From CAVZVZ01 sp963778895 (GTDB taxonomy: Bacteria > Actinomycetota > Acidimicrobiia > Acidimicrobiales > Acidimicrobilacustridaceae): a stretch of DNA of 64,000 nt. Each line of letters opens with the position of its first letter. The first letter of the stretch is position 1. Shown here in pieces: positions 6,997 through 16,451 of the stretch. The stretch is taken from positions 1,736,001 to 1,800,000 of the forward strand of contig CAVZVZ010000005.1 in the NCBI GenBank assembly GCA_963778895.1. The letters run 5' to 3'. Below the pieces are notes generated by a model. That model saw only the letters and a list, made by a program, of their open reading frames with translations, was not told where the DNA came from and made no database searches. The position numbers and the translations under genes were made by a program.

Positions 6997-8487
6997 GTGG
7001 ACGTCGCTGTGGATGCGACCAGAGCCAGGGAGGCGTTCGGGCTGGTGGATGAGGCGCAGGAACTGTGGACACGATGCGCCGACATGCTCCGCGCCCAAGT
7101 CTCCGAAGCAGTGTGGCTGACGACGTTCAACGGCGCCGAAGCCATGAAACTTCACGACCACACGCTCGTCTTGTCGGTGCCGAGCACCGTGGTCAAAGAG
7201 CGGATCGAGGTGCGCTACCTCACGCTCGTTCGCAGCGCGCTGGCCGACGCCGGTGCGAGCGACCTCGATCTCGACATCGAGGTCCACACCGACGAGGGCG
7301 AGTTGTCCTCGTCGGACACCACCATCGATCTGACCGGCCGCGCTCCGATGAACGGCTCCCCGCCTGGTGCCGAAGAGCCCGCCAACGACAACGCTGCTGG
7401 CAACAACGCAGCTGGCGGCCGCAGGGGCACGGGCAACCCATCGGCGAACGGTCGTGAACGCGAGGGCGTGAACCCTCGCTACACCTTCGAGGCCTTCGTG
7501 ATCGGTACCTCGAACCGCTTCGCGCACGCCGCGGCGCTCTCGGTCGCCGAGACGCCGGCCCGCTCCTACAACCCGCTGTTCATCTACGGCGACGCCGGGC
7601 TCGGCAAGACCCACCTCCAGCAAGCCATCGCGCACTACGTGCAGGAGAACTACCCCAGCTTCGTGGTGCGCTACGTCACCACCGAGACCTTCCTCAACCA
7701 GTTCGTCGATGCCATCCGGGCCAACGCCATGGCCGACTTCAAGAAGCGGTATCGCGAGGTCGACGTGCTGCTGCTCGACGACATCCAATTCATCGAGAAG
7801 AGCGAGCAGCTCCAGGAGGAGCTCTTCCACACGTTCAATGCCCTCTACCAGGCCAATCGCCAGATCGTGCTGTCGTCGGACCGCCCGCCGGACGCCATCG
7901 CCACCCTCGAGGACCGCCTCCGCAGCCGCTTCAAGATGGGCCTCACCACCGAGATCAACCCGCCGGAGCTCGAGACCCGCCTGGCGATCCTGCGGAAGAA
8001 GGCCGAGACCGAGCCCGACCCGCCACCGCCCGAGGTGCTCGAGTTCATCGCGTCGCACATCACCAACAACATCCGCGAGCTAGAGGGCGCACTGATCCGG
8101 GTGTGCGCCTACGCCAGCCTCACGAGCGAAGAGCTCACGGTCGCGCTGGCCGAGCATGTCTTGGGCGACATCATCAGCGACAGCCAGCCTCGACCGATCA
8201 CCCCTGACCTCATCCTCCAGAAGACCTCGGAGATGTTCGCGTTCTCGGTCGAGGAGATCCGGGGCAAGAGTCGCCGCCGGCCGCTGGTGACCGCTCGACA
8301 GATCAGCATGTACGTCTTCCGCGAGCTCACCGACCTGAGCTACCCAGCCATCGCTCGCGAGTTCGGCGGGCGCGATCACACGACGGTGATCCATGCCGTC
8401 GAGAAGATCAGCGGGCTCATGAAGGAGCGACGCCAGATCTACGACCAAGTGACGGAGTTGATCCAAGCGATTCGGAGCGGTTCGTGA
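6997..8487 (+). CDS. dnaA: Chromosomal replication initiator DnaA
   Basis: DnaA binds oriC boxes and melts the origin. The 496 residues show domain I (LWTRCADMLRAQVSEAVW at about 23-40), a Gly/Asn/Ser linker (domain II, about 105-158), the AAA+ domain III from NPRYTFEAFVIG with Walker A GDAGLGKTH at 198-206 and Walker B LLLDDIQFI, and domain IV with the DNA-contact signature GRDHTTVIHAVEKI. The GTG at 6997 is a weak start: no ribosome binding site precedes it and the first 16 residues are not family-like. GTG at 7045, about 11 bases after GGGAGG, is a good alternative and would free the DnaA-box-like bases at 6985-7017 from coding. Confidence 0.95.
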   Translation: MDVAVDATRAREAFGLVDEAQELWTRCADMLRAQVSEAVWLTTFNGAEAMKLHDHTLVLSVPSTVVKERIEVRYLTLVRSALADAGASDLDLDIEVHTDEGELSSSDTTIDLTGRAPMNGSPPGAEEPANDNAAGNNAAGGRRGTGNPSANGREREGVNPRYTFEAFVIGTSNRFAHAAALSVAETPARSYNPLFIYGDAGLGKTHLQQAIAHYVQENYPSFVVRYVTTETFLNQFVDAIRANAMADFKKRYREVDVLLLDDIQFIEKSEQLQEELFHTFNALYQANRQIVLSSDRPPDAIATLEDRLRSRFKMGLTTEINPPELETRLAILRKKAETEPDPPPPEVLEFIASHITNNIRELEGALIRVCAYASLTSEELTVALAEHVLGDIISDSQPRPITPDLILQKTSEMFAFSVEEIRGKSRRRPLVTARQISMYVFRELTDLSYPAIAREFGGRDHTTVIHAVEKISGLMKERRQIYDQVTELIQAIRSGS

Positions 8488-8736
8488 CTATTGCCGCCGG
8501 TGGACAACCCCGTGGATAGCGTGTCCGCGACCGGTGGATCACCAGTGGATGACCGGGCCTTCATCCCCCGTACCGACCCGAACACCTGCGAACCTGTGCA
8601 CCACTGGGGATGACGCAAGAACAAAAATCTGGGTGGTGACCTGCGAAAAGGGTGCGTCATCCACAATCCACAGCACCTACTACAACTACTGCCCTTTAAG
8701 TCCTTTAAAGAGATAGAAGTAGAAAGCGAGCCCCAC
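8488..8736. other. oriC: Probable oriC (DnaA boxes plus AT-rich stretch)
   Basis: The dnaA-dnaN gap carries several DnaA-box-like 9-mers in both orientations: ggtggacaa (8499-8507, one mismatch to TGTGGACAA), cgtggatag (8511-8519), ggtggatca (8533-8541), agtggatga (8544-8552), tcatccaca (8657-8665, one mismatch to TTATCCACA) and caatccaca (8664-8672). The strongest are at the two ends. An AT-rich patch with a tandem CCTTTAA (about 8692-8725) lies next to dnaN and could be the unwinding element. Position between dnaA and dnaN is the usual oriC place in actinomycetes. Confidence 0.8.
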
Positions 8737-9831
8737 GTGAAGTTCCGTTGTGAGCGTGACGTCCTCGTCGAAGCGCTCGGCGCCGCAGGGCGCGCGGTCA
8801 CGAGCCGCGGCGGTGCCCTCCCGGTGTTGTCCGGTGTGCGCTTGGAGTTGGCCGGCAACGATCTCCGGTTGACGGGCAGCGACCTCGATCTGACCATCGC
8901 CGTGTCGACCACGGTCTCGGGTGGTTCCGACGGGGTTGGTGTGCTGCCGGCCAAGTTGGTCACCGACATCGTCCGTGCGCTCGATCCCAACGCTGTCGAG
9001 GTCGAGTTGACCGACGAGGAGGCGCGCATCAGCTCTGGGCGCTCGCAGTTCTCGGTGCGCACCATCCCGGCGCACGAGTTCCCCCAGTTACCCGAGCCGG
9101 CAGCACACACCGTCGAGCTCGACGCCGCCGCGTTCGCCGAGGCCCTGCGGCAGGTGGTGTCGGCTGCGAGCGTCGACGAGAGCCGACCGATCCTCACCGG
9201 GGTGCTGATGGCGGCCGAAGGTGACGGACTGCGGCTGGTCGCCACCGACTCGTACCGCTTGGCCGTCCGTGACTTGCCGGGCACTTCGGTCCTGGCGGCT
9301 GATCAGCAGGTACTCGTGCCCTCCAACGCCTTGCGAGAGCTCACGCGGTTGCTCGGCGACGCCGAGAAGATCGTTCTGCACTTGGGCGAGAAGGACGCGT
9401 CGTTCGAGGTCGGCGACGTCCGGCTCATGACCCGACTGATCGAGGGTGAGTTCCCCAACTACCGGGGTCTGATCCCTCAGAGCCACCCGAACCGGTTGAC
9501 GGTCGGCCGCGAGCCTCTCCACGACGCCGTGCGACGAGTGCGGTTGCTCGCACGCGAGGCCACGCCTGTGCGCATGATCATGAAGCCCGATGGTCTCGAG
9601 TTGGTCGCGGTGACCCAGGACGTCGGCCAGGCCCACGAAGAGCTCGACGCCAAGTACGAAGGCGCGGAGCTCACGGTCGCTTTCAATCCCGAGTACCTGC
9701 TCGCCGGTATCGAGGTGACGCCGGGTGACGAGATCACGCTCGAGACGGTCGATGCGCTGAAGCCCGCGCTCATCCGTTCGCTCGAGGGGACCGAGTTCCT
9801 CTACCTGTTGATGCCCGTACGCGTGAGCTGA
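8737..9831 (+). CDS. dnaN: DNA polymerase III sliding clamp (beta subunit)
   Basis: DnaN forms the ring that tethers the replicative polymerase. The 364-residue product starts MKFRCERDVLVEALGAAGRAV and shows the three-fold clamp architecture, with SRPILTGVLM and VATDSYRLAVRDLPG in domain 2 and a C-terminal TEFLYLLMPVRVS that matches the family end LIMPMR. GTG start; length is normal. It is followed seven bases later by recF, so the two are likely one transcript. Confidence 0.96.
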   Translation: MKFRCERDVLVEALGAAGRAVTSRGGALPVLSGVRLELAGNDLRLTGSDLDLTIAVSTTVSGGSDGVGVLPAKLVTDIVRALDPNAVEVELTDEEARISSGRSQFSVRTIPAHEFPQLPEPAAHTVELDAAAFAEALRQVVSAASVDESRPILTGVLMAAEGDGLRLVATDSYRLAVRDLPGTSVLAADQQVLVPSNALRELTRLLGDAEKIVLHLGEKDASFEVGDVRLMTRLIEGEFPNYRGLIPQSHPNRLTVGREPLHDAVRRVRLLAREATPVRMIMKPDGLELVAVTQDVGQAHEELDAKYEGAELTVAFNPEYLLAGIEVTPGDEITLETVDALKPALIRSLEGTEFLYLLMPVRVS

Positions 9832-9838
9832 GCGTCGT

Positions 9839-10924
9839 TTGCAGCTGCGCTCGTTGTGGCTCACCGACTTTCGGAACTATGCCCACGCCGAACTGCACCT
9901 TGTACCGGGGTTGACGGCGGTCGTCGGCTCCAACGGTGAGGGCAAGTCCAATCTGCTCGAAGCGATCGGTTACCTGGCCACGCTCGGATCGTTCCGGGGC
10001 GCGCCGACCGAGGCCTTGGTGCGCAGGGGTGCGAGCACAGCAGTGTTGCGGGCCGAAGGCGTTCGCGACGACCGTGAGGTGCTGATCGAGGCCGAGATCT
10101 CGCCGGGCGGGCGGGGCCGGGTGCAGGTCAACAAGCAGCGTCTGGCCCGGGCCCGTGACCTGCTCGGCGCGTTGCGCGTCAGTGTGTTCGCTCCGGACGA
10201 CCTGGCGTTGGTCAAGGACGGTCCGAGCGAACGTCGTGGCTACCTGGACGACACGCTCGTGGCGCTGCGCCCGAGCAACGACGCGTTACGGGGTGAGCTC
10301 GACCGCGTGTTGCGGCAACGCAACGCGTTGCTACGACAGTCCGGCGGGCGGCTGACGCCGGAGATCGAGACGACGCTCGCCGTGTGGGACGACAAGTTGG
10401 TCGACGTGGGCGAGTCATTTGCCGACAAAAGGATTGAGCTGATCGACCTCCTCCGTCCCGCTCTCGAACAGGCCTACGCCGAGGTGGCCGACGAACCGGT
10501 CGAGATCGACGTCAGCTACGAGGCAGCGTGGCGCGACAAAGGTCTCGCCGAGGCCTTGGCTGTGGCGCGGCGGGACGAACTACGGCGCGGGCTCACGTTG
10601 GTTGGTCCACACCGCGATGAGTTGGTCATCTCAATAGCCGGCTTACCGTCGAGGACCCACGCCTCGCAGGGTGAGCAGCGGTCGTTGGCCCTCGCGATGC
10701 GACTTGCCGCCCATTCGGTGGTGACCGAGGCCGTGGGTGAGGCGCCGATCCTTCTTCTCGATGACGTGTTCTCCGAGCTCGACCCGGGCCGCACCCGGGC
10801 GTTGGTCGAGCACCTGCCCAAGGGTCAGGCGGTACTCACCACTGCCGCCGACCTACCCCCCGATACCCACCCCGACCAGGTCGTACGCGTCGAGAACGGG
10901 CAGACCTTCGATCTGCGGGGCTAG
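9839..10924 (+). CDS. recF: DNA replication and repair protein RecF
   Basis: RecF is an SMC-like ATPase that loads RecA at gaps. The 361 residues begin LRSLWLTDFRNYAHAELHL, carry Walker A GSNGEGKSN near 30-38, the ABC-type signature HASQGEQRSLALAMRLA and Walker B ILLLDDVFSELD. The start is TTG at 9839, seven bases after the dnaN stop. The stop overlaps the stop of the convergent membrane-protein gene on the other strand. Confidence 0.95.
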   Translation: MQLRSLWLTDFRNYAHAELHLVPGLTAVVGSNGEGKSNLLEAIGYLATLGSFRGAPTEALVRRGASTAVLRAEGVRDDREVLIEAEISPGGRGRVQVNKQRLARARDLLGALRVSVFAPDDLALVKDGPSERRGYLDDTLVALRPSNDALRGELDRVLRQRNALLRQSGGRLTPEIETTLAVWDDKLVDVGESFADKRIELIDLLRPALEQAYAEVADEPVEIDVSYEAAWRDKGLAEALAVARRDELRRGLTLVGPHRDELVISIAGLPSRTHASQGEQRSLALAMRLAAHSVVTEAVGEAPILLLDDVFSELDPGRTRALVEHLPKGQAVLTTAADLPPDTHPDQVVRVENGQTFDLRG

Positions 10925-11403
10925 AGAGCTGCGGCGCCGTGGCCGAGTGGGTAGCGGCGCCGCGGCACGGTGAACACGGCGACCAGTCCGGCCGCGACGA
11001 GCAGGACGGCACCGGGTAGCCCCATCGTCCACGGGACGTAGCGACCGTGATTGCGGACCTTCCATCGAGAGCCGTGGGGGTCGTAGGCCACCGGCAGGAC
11101 CTCGCCCGCCGCCGCCGGGCCGTCGTAGAGGTGGGTGCCCGCTTGGTCTCCCTCGGTTCCCGTGAAGACGATCACGTAGGTGTCGTGGCAGTTCCGGAAA
11201 CAAGGGTCGGGAGGTGGCAGCACGTCGGTGACCAGAGCCGTGGTCGTGACCCAGCCATCGGGCACCCGTTGGTCTTGCCAATGCACGACGAGCGCCGTGA
11301 CGACCAGGATCAGCCCGACCCCGGCGAGCGCCACCGGAGGTGGTACCCAACGCGGCCGCCACCACAGGTGGCGCCGGGACGGCGGCGATGCGGTTCGGCT
11401 CAC
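10921..11403 (-). CDS. Unknown two-helix membrane protein (DUF3592-like)
   Basis: The 160 residues have one membrane helix near 22-42 (VALAGVGLILVVTALVVHW) and a second near 128-148 (GLPGAVLLVAAGLVAVF), with an extracytoplasmic middle part containing PCFRNCHDTYVIVFTG and LPVAYDPHGSRWKVRNHG. The layout resembles DUF3592 proteins, which have no known role. It is the only minus-strand gene within the dnaN-recF-dciA-gyrB block, where actinomycetes usually have nothing. It starts 10 bases from the divergent dciA start. Confidence 0.7.
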   Translation of the reverse strand: MSRTASPPSRRHLWWRPRWVPPPVALAGVGLILVVTALVVHWQDQRVPDGWVTTTALVTDVLPPPDPCFRNCHDTYVIVFTGTEGDQAGTHLYDGPAAAGEVLPVAYDPHGSRWKVRNHGRYVPWTMGLPGAVLLVAAGLVAVFTVPRRRYPLGHGAAAL

Positions 11404-11413
11404 GGCTGCCAGA

Positions 11414-11758
11414 ATGCCTCTGATGCCCTGGGAGCCGCTGCCAACCCGTGACGGGGGTCAGGACCCGAAACCGGTCGGCACCGGCCTGGACAGGGTCGTG
11501 AGGGGCCTTGGTGGCCCGTCGGCCGAGACCGTCGGTGGCGTCTTCGGGCGCTGGCCCGAGATCGTGGGCGAGCAGATCGCCGCGCACACCCGACCGTTGG
11601 CGGTGCGCGCCGGGGCTCTCCAAGTGGCGGTCGACGACCCGGCCTGGGCCCCCGAATTGCGCTTCCTCGAGGCCCGGATCCTCGAGCGTCTCGAGGCCGT
11701 GCTGGGCACGAGCGAGGTCGACCGGATCGAGGTCCGCGTGCGCCCCGCGAAAAGCTGA
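11414..11758 (+). CDS. dciA: DciA-like helicase loader (DUF721)
   Basis: DUF721/DciA proteins are considered the ancestral loader or operator of the replicative helicase DnaB. The 114 residues contain the family core VRGLGGPSAETVGGVFGRWP, IVGEQIAAHTRPLAVRAGAL and VDDPAWAPELRFLEARIL. ATG at 11414 or 11423 is the start; the open frame upstream lies opposite another gene and is not family-like. Position between recF and gyrB matches Rv0004 of Mycobacterium tuberculosis. Confidence 0.88.
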   Translation: MPLMPWEPLPTRDGGQDPKPVGTGLDRVVRGLGGPSAETVGGVFGRWPEIVGEQIAAHTRPLAVRAGALQVAVDDPAWAPELRFLEARILERLEAVLGTSEVDRIEVRVRPAKS

Positions 11759-11925
11759 AAAAAACGTGCTCAGACGGCCTGCGGGGCGTCCGTGATGTCA
11801 CACCGAACTGGTAGACTGCACGCATCGTGTACGACGCCGTGGAGCAGCAAAAATCCTGCCTGTTCCGGCCTCGCGCTCGCTTCCCCCAGATCGCTTCCAA
11901 CTGCCCCTGAAAGGTCGGTTCGTTC

Positions 11926-13869
11926 GTGGCGCAGACCACCTCTGAGTCCTCGTACAGCGCGAAGGACATCACGGTCCTCGAAGGCCTCGAGGCCGTCCGC
12001 AAGCGTCCCGGCATGTACATCGGGTCCACCGGCCCGGGCGGCCTGCACCACCTCGTCTACGAGGTCGTCGACAACGCCGTCGACGAGGCCATGGCCGGCC
12101 ACGCCAGCCGCATCGACGTGACCCTGCTCGCCGATGGTGGGTGCGAGGTCATCGACGACGGTCGCGGCATCCCTGTCGACCCCAGCCCGGACCCCAAGAT
12201 GAAGAAGAAGCCGGCCGCCGAGATCGTGCTCACCGTGCTGCACGCCGGGGGCAAGTTCGGTGGCTCGGGTTACAAGGTCTCCGGTGGGCTCCACGGTGTG
12301 GGCATCTCGGTGGTGAACGCGCTGTCACGCCGGGTCGAGGTCGAGATCGACCTCGACGGCGAGCGCCACTACATGGACTTCGAGAACGGCGGCAAGCTCA
12401 AGACCAAGCTGGCGGTGACGGGCAAGGCGCCGCGCGGCCGCACCGGCACCACCGTCCGCTTCTGGCCCGATCCGGCGGTCTTCGAGGAACTGGACTTCCG
12501 GGCGCAGACGCTGCTCGAGCGCTTCCAGATGATGGCGTTCCTGAACGCCGGTCTCGAGATTCGCTTCGTCGACAAACGACCTGAAGGCAACCCCGAACCG
12601 GTCATCTACAAGTACGCCGGAGGGATCAAGGACTTCGTCAAGCACATCAACGAGACGAAGGATCCCATCTTCAAGCCACCCGGCTATTTCGAGCAGGTCG
12701 AAGAGGAGCAAGAGGTCGAGGTCGCGTTCCAGTGGAACACGGGCTACCAGACCGACGGCCTTCATTCGTTTGCCAACGGAATCAACACGATCGAAGGCGG
12801 GATGCACGTCGAGGGGCTCCGCAAGGCGCTCACCAACGTCGTCAACCGTTACGCCCGGGCGAAGGGACTCCTCAAGGAGAAGGACGAGAACCTGCAGGGC
12901 GAGGACATCCGCGAAGGTCTCACCGCCATCCTCTCGGTGCGCCTGCGCGAACCGCAGTTCGAAGGCCAGACCAAGGGCAAGCTCGGCAACGTGTCGATGC
13001 GCTCCCTCGTCGAGCGGGCGACCAACGAGAAGCTGGCCGATTGGCTCGAGGAGCACCCGACCGAGGCTCGCAAGGTCGTGAACAAGGCGGTCGATGCGTC
13101 TCGCGCCCGCATGGCGGCCCGCAAGGCGCGGGAGGCCACCCGACGGAAGTCCGCGCTCGAGGGCGCGGGCATGCCCGACAAGCTGAAGGACTGCGCCAGC
13201 CGCAATCCCGACGAGTGCGAGCTGTTCATCGTCGAGGGTGACTCGGCGGGCGGTTCGGCCGTGCAGGCCCGCGACCCGCGAGTCCAAGCGATCCTCCCGA
13301 TCCGCGGCAAGATCCTGAACGTCGAGCGCGCCCGCATCGATCAGATGCTCAAGAACACCGAGATCGAGACACTCATCTCGGCGATCGGGGCGGGCGTCGG
13401 CGACGAGGAGTTCGACGTCACCAAGCTGCGTTACGACAAGGTCATCATCATGTGCGACGCCGACGTCGACGGATCGCACATCCGCACGTTGTTGCTCACG
13501 TTCTTCTTCCGCCAGATGAAGGATCTGGTCGAAAAGGAGCACGTCTACATCGCGCAGCCGCCGCTGTACTCCACGCTCGTCGGCAAGGAGAAGATCTACC
13601 TCAAGGACGACGCGGCCAAGGCCGTGTTCCTCGAGGAGAACCCCAATCACAAGAAGGACTTCCAACGCCTCAAGGGCCTGGGCGAGATGGATTGGGACGA
13701 GCTCGGCGAGACGACCATGGATGCGACCAAGCGCACCCTGCTGCAGGTGTCGGTCGAAGCGGCCGCCGTGGCCGACGAGGTCTTCTCGAAGCTCATGGGC
13801 AACGACGCCGAGCAGCGCAAGTACTTCATCCAGACGAACGCCAAAGACGTCCGGTTCCTCGACATTTGA
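11926..13869 (+). CDS. gyrB: DNA gyrase subunit B
   Basis: GyrB is the ATPase subunit of gyrase. The 647-residue protein has the GHKL ATPase domain (LEAVRKRPGMYIGSTG, VVDNAVDEAMAGH, HAGGKFGGSGYKVSGGLHGV), the transducer domain and the TOPRIM domain with IVEGDSAGGSAVQARD and IIMCDADVDGSHIRTLLL. It ends with QRKYFIQTNAKDVRFLDI, the usual GyrB end. The start is GTG at 11926 with AAAGG about 11 bases upstream. The 167-base leader after dciA probably carries its promoter. Confidence 0.97.
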   Translation: MAQTTSESSYSAKDITVLEGLEAVRKRPGMYIGSTGPGGLHHLVYEVVDNAVDEAMAGHASRIDVTLLADGGCEVIDDGRGIPVDPSPDPKMKKKPAAEIVLTVLHAGGKFGGSGYKVSGGLHGVGISVVNALSRRVEVEIDLDGERHYMDFENGGKLKTKLAVTGKAPRGRTGTTVRFWPDPAVFEELDFRAQTLLERFQMMAFLNAGLEIRFVDKRPEGNPEPVIYKYAGGIKDFVKHINETKDPIFKPPGYFEQVEEEQEVEVAFQWNTGYQTDGLHSFANGINTIEGGMHVEGLRKALTNVVNRYARAKGLLKEKDENLQGEDIREGLTAILSVRLREPQFEGQTKGKLGNVSMRSLVERATNEKLADWLEEHPTEARKVVNKAVDASRARMAARKAREATRRKSALEGAGMPDKLKDCASRNPDECELFIVEGDSAGGSAVQARDPRVQAILPIRGKILNVERARIDQMLKNTEIETLISAIGAGVGDEEFDVTKLRYDKVIIMCDADVDGSHIRTLLLTFFFRQMKDLVEKEHVYIAQPPLYSTLVGKEKIYLKDDAAKAVFLEENPNHKKDFQRLKGLGEMDWDELGETTMDATKRTLLQVSVEAAAVADEVFSKLMGNDAEQRKYFIQTNAKDVRFLDI

Positions 13870-13905
13870 TGTCGGGACGAACCGGATTGGTACAGGAGCC
13901 TCTGC

Positions 13906-16377
13906 ATGTCTGACGTACAACCACCTGAAAGCGGCGACGGCGAAGCCACCGATTTCGGCTCGATCGAGCCCATCGAGATCCAGGAGGAGATGGAACGCTC
14001 CTTCCTCGACTACGCCATGTCGGTCATCACGTCGCGCGCCTTGCCCGATGTGCGCGACGGGCTCAAGCCCGTGCACCGGCGCATCCTCTGGGGCATGTAC
14101 GACCTGCGCGCCATGCCGGATCGCCCCACGCTGAAGTGCGCGCGCGTCACGGGCGAGGTGATGGGCAAGTACCACCCGCACGGCGACAGCGCGATCTACG
14201 ACGCGTTGGTGCGCATGGGCCAGAAGTTCAGCCTTCGTCACCCGCTCGTCCAGCCGAAGGGCAACTTCGGTTCCCTCGACGACCCGCCGGCCGCCGCCCG
14301 CTACACGGAATGTCGTTTGACCCCGATCGCATTGCAGATGATCGAGGGCATCGGCGAGGACACCGTCGATTTCATCGACAACTACTCGGGTGAGTTCGAG
14401 GTGCCGGAGGTCCTGCCGTCGCGCTTCCCGAACCTGTTGGTCAACGGCAGTCAAGGCATCGCAGTCGGCATGGCCACCAACATCCCGCCTCACAACCTGG
14501 GCGAGGTCATCGACGCGGTCACCCACCTGATCGACAACCCGGAGGCCACCTCCGAGGACCTGATGCAGTTCGTGACCGCGCCGGACTTCCCGACGGGCGG
14601 TCAGGTCATGGGCCGCCAGGGCATCATCGACGCCTACACCACGGGTCGGGGCTCGATCCGCCTGCGAGGCACGGCCGAGATCGAGGAAGGGGCCCGGCAG
14701 GATCAGATCGTCATCACCGCGTTGCCCTATCAGGCCAGCCCGTCGACGCTATTGGCCAAGGTGAGCGACCTGGTGAAGTCGGGCGAGCTCACGGGTATCG
14801 CCGAAGCGAACGATGAGTCGGCTCAGGACAAGATGCGGATTGTCCTGAAGCTCAAGCGCGACGCGGCTGCCCTCGTCATCCTGAACAACCTCTACAAGCG
14901 CACACCGTTGCAGACGAACTTCGCGGTGAACATGGTCGCGTTGGTCGACGGCATCCCGCGGACCCTGAACCTGCGCGATGCACTGGCGGCGTACATCGAG
15001 CATCAGGTGCAGGTCATCACCCGGCGTTCGGAGTACCGCCTCCGCAAGCGCGAAGAGCGCGCCCACATCGTCGAGGGCCTCCTCAAGGCGCTCGACATGC
15101 TCGACGAGGTCATCGCCACCATCCGCGCCTCGGCCGACACGCCGGCGGCGCGCGAGGCACTACAGGCCGAGCCGTTCGAGTTCAGTCTCTTGCAGGCCGA
15201 GCACATCCTGGAGATGACGTTGTCGCGGCTCACGCGCCTGGGTCGCTCCAACCTCGAGGAAGAACTGGCGACGCTTCGCGAGGAGATCGCCGAGTTGCAG
15301 GCGATCCTCGCCGACGAGGGCAAGCTCCTCGGCGTCATCAAGAGCGAGATGGGCGAGATCCGCGAGAAGTTCGCCGAGCCGCGTCGTAGTCAGGTCACGT
15401 TCGACGTCGGCGACCTCGACATCGAAGACCTCATCGAGGACGAAGAGCTCATCGTCACCATGTCGGCCAAGGGCTACGTGAAGACGATGGCGGCTGATGT
15501 CTTCCGCACGCAGGGCCGCGGGGGCCGCGGGGTGGCCGGCGCCAAGGTCCGCGACGAGGACTACATCGTCCACATCATCCACACGTCCGCCCACGCGTAC
15601 CTGTTGTTCTTCTCGAGTCGCGGCCGCGTGTACCGCTTGAAGGCGCACGAGATCCCGATGAAGGACCGCACCGCCCGTGGTACGGCGATCGTCAACCTGC
15701 TGCCGTTGCAGCCGGGCGAGACGATCCAGTCGATCATCGACACCCGTGACTACGAGACCAACCGCTACTTGTTCTTCTGCACGAAGAAGGGGCAGGTCAA
15801 GAAGACGAAGTTCACCGAGTACGACTCCTCGCTGCGAGCCGGCCTCATCGCGGTGAACCTCAAAGACGGCGACGAGTTGGTGAAGGTCATTCCCACCAAC
15901 GGCGCCGACGACATCTTCTTGGTCAGCCGCAACGGCACGGCCATCCGCTTCTCCGAAGAAGACGTGCGCGCGATGGGTCGAGCTGCCGCGGGGGTTCGCG
16001 GCATGAAGATGCGTGAGGGCGACGAGGTCGTGTCATGCGACGTCGCACGCGACGACGCAACGATCTTGCTCGTCACCGACGCCGGGTACGGCAAGCGCAC
16101 GCAGCTCGACCGTTTCAACCGGCAAGGCCGCGGCGGCCAGGGTGTACGGGGCATCAAGCTCACCGCCAAGAAGGGCTTCGTCGTGGCTGCGTTCATGGTG
16201 GGTCTCGACGATGAGATCTTCGTGATCGCCTCGGGCGGCATCGTCATCCGCATGCCCGTTCGCCAGATCTCGTCGCAAGGACGCGACGCCACCGGGGTCC
16301 GGGTCATGAACCTCGAGGACGGTCAATCGGTCGCGGCCGTCGCGCCCGTGGTCGAGGTCGAGGTCGACGACGACTGA
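13906..16377 (+). CDS. gyrA: DNA gyrase subunit A
   Basis: GyrA cuts and rejoins DNA during supercoiling. The 823 residues contain the breakage-reunion domain with YAMSVITSRALPDVRDGLKP, the quinolone-determining region YHPHGDSAIYDALVRMGQ, the catalytic tyrosine in AARYTECRLTPIA and a C-terminal beta-pinwheel with the GyrA box (GRGGRGVAG) and similar repeats. In the quinolone region the Ser-83 equivalent (E. coli numbering) is Ser and the Asp-87 equivalent is Asp by position of HGDSAIYD. ATG start with AGGAG eight bases upstream. It follows gyrB after 36 bases. Confidence 0.97.
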   Translation: MSDVQPPESGDGEATDFGSIEPIEIQEEMERSFLDYAMSVITSRALPDVRDGLKPVHRRILWGMYDLRAMPDRPTLKCARVTGEVMGKYHPHGDSAIYDALVRMGQKFSLRHPLVQPKGNFGSLDDPPAAARYTECRLTPIALQMIEGIGEDTVDFIDNYSGEFEVPEVLPSRFPNLLVNGSQGIAVGMATNIPPHNLGEVIDAVTHLIDNPEATSEDLMQFVTAPDFPTGGQVMGRQGIIDAYTTGRGSIRLRGTAEIEEGARQDQIVITALPYQASPSTLLAKVSDLVKSGELTGIAEANDESAQDKMRIVLKLKRDAAALVILNNLYKRTPLQTNFAVNMVALVDGIPRTLNLRDALAAYIEHQVQVITRRSEYRLRKREERAHIVEGLLKALDMLDEVIATIRASADTPAAREALQAEPFEFSLLQAEHILEMTLSRLTRLGRSNLEEELATLREEIAELQAILADEGKLLGVIKSEMGEIREKFAEPRRSQVTFDVGDLDIEDLIEDEELIVTMSAKGYVKTMAADVFRTQGRGGRGVAGAKVRDEDYIVHIIHTSAHAYLLFFSSRGRVYRLKAHEIPMKDRTARGTAIVNLLPLQPGETIQSIIDTRDYETNRYLFFCTKKGQVKKTKFTEYDSSLRAGLIAVNLKDGDELVKVIPTNGADDIFLVSRNGTAIRFSEEDVRAMGRAAAGVRGMKMREGDEVVSCDVARDDATILLVTDAGYGKRTQLDRFNRQGRGGQGVRGIKLTAKKGFVVAAFMVGLDDEIFVIASGGIVIRMPVRQISSQGRDATGVRVMNLEDGQSVAAVAPVVEVEVDDD

Positions 16378-16451
16378 GCCCACTCGTTCGTCGCACTGCT
16401 TCCCCCGAGAACTGGTCCGGCTCCGGCCGGTTGGTGATGAGGTGAGAAGCG

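Noticed and set aside
12325..14526. A 733-codon open frame opposite gyrB and gyrA
   Set aside because: No recognisable domain, and the codons mirror the plus-strand genes; a typical high-GC antisense shadow.
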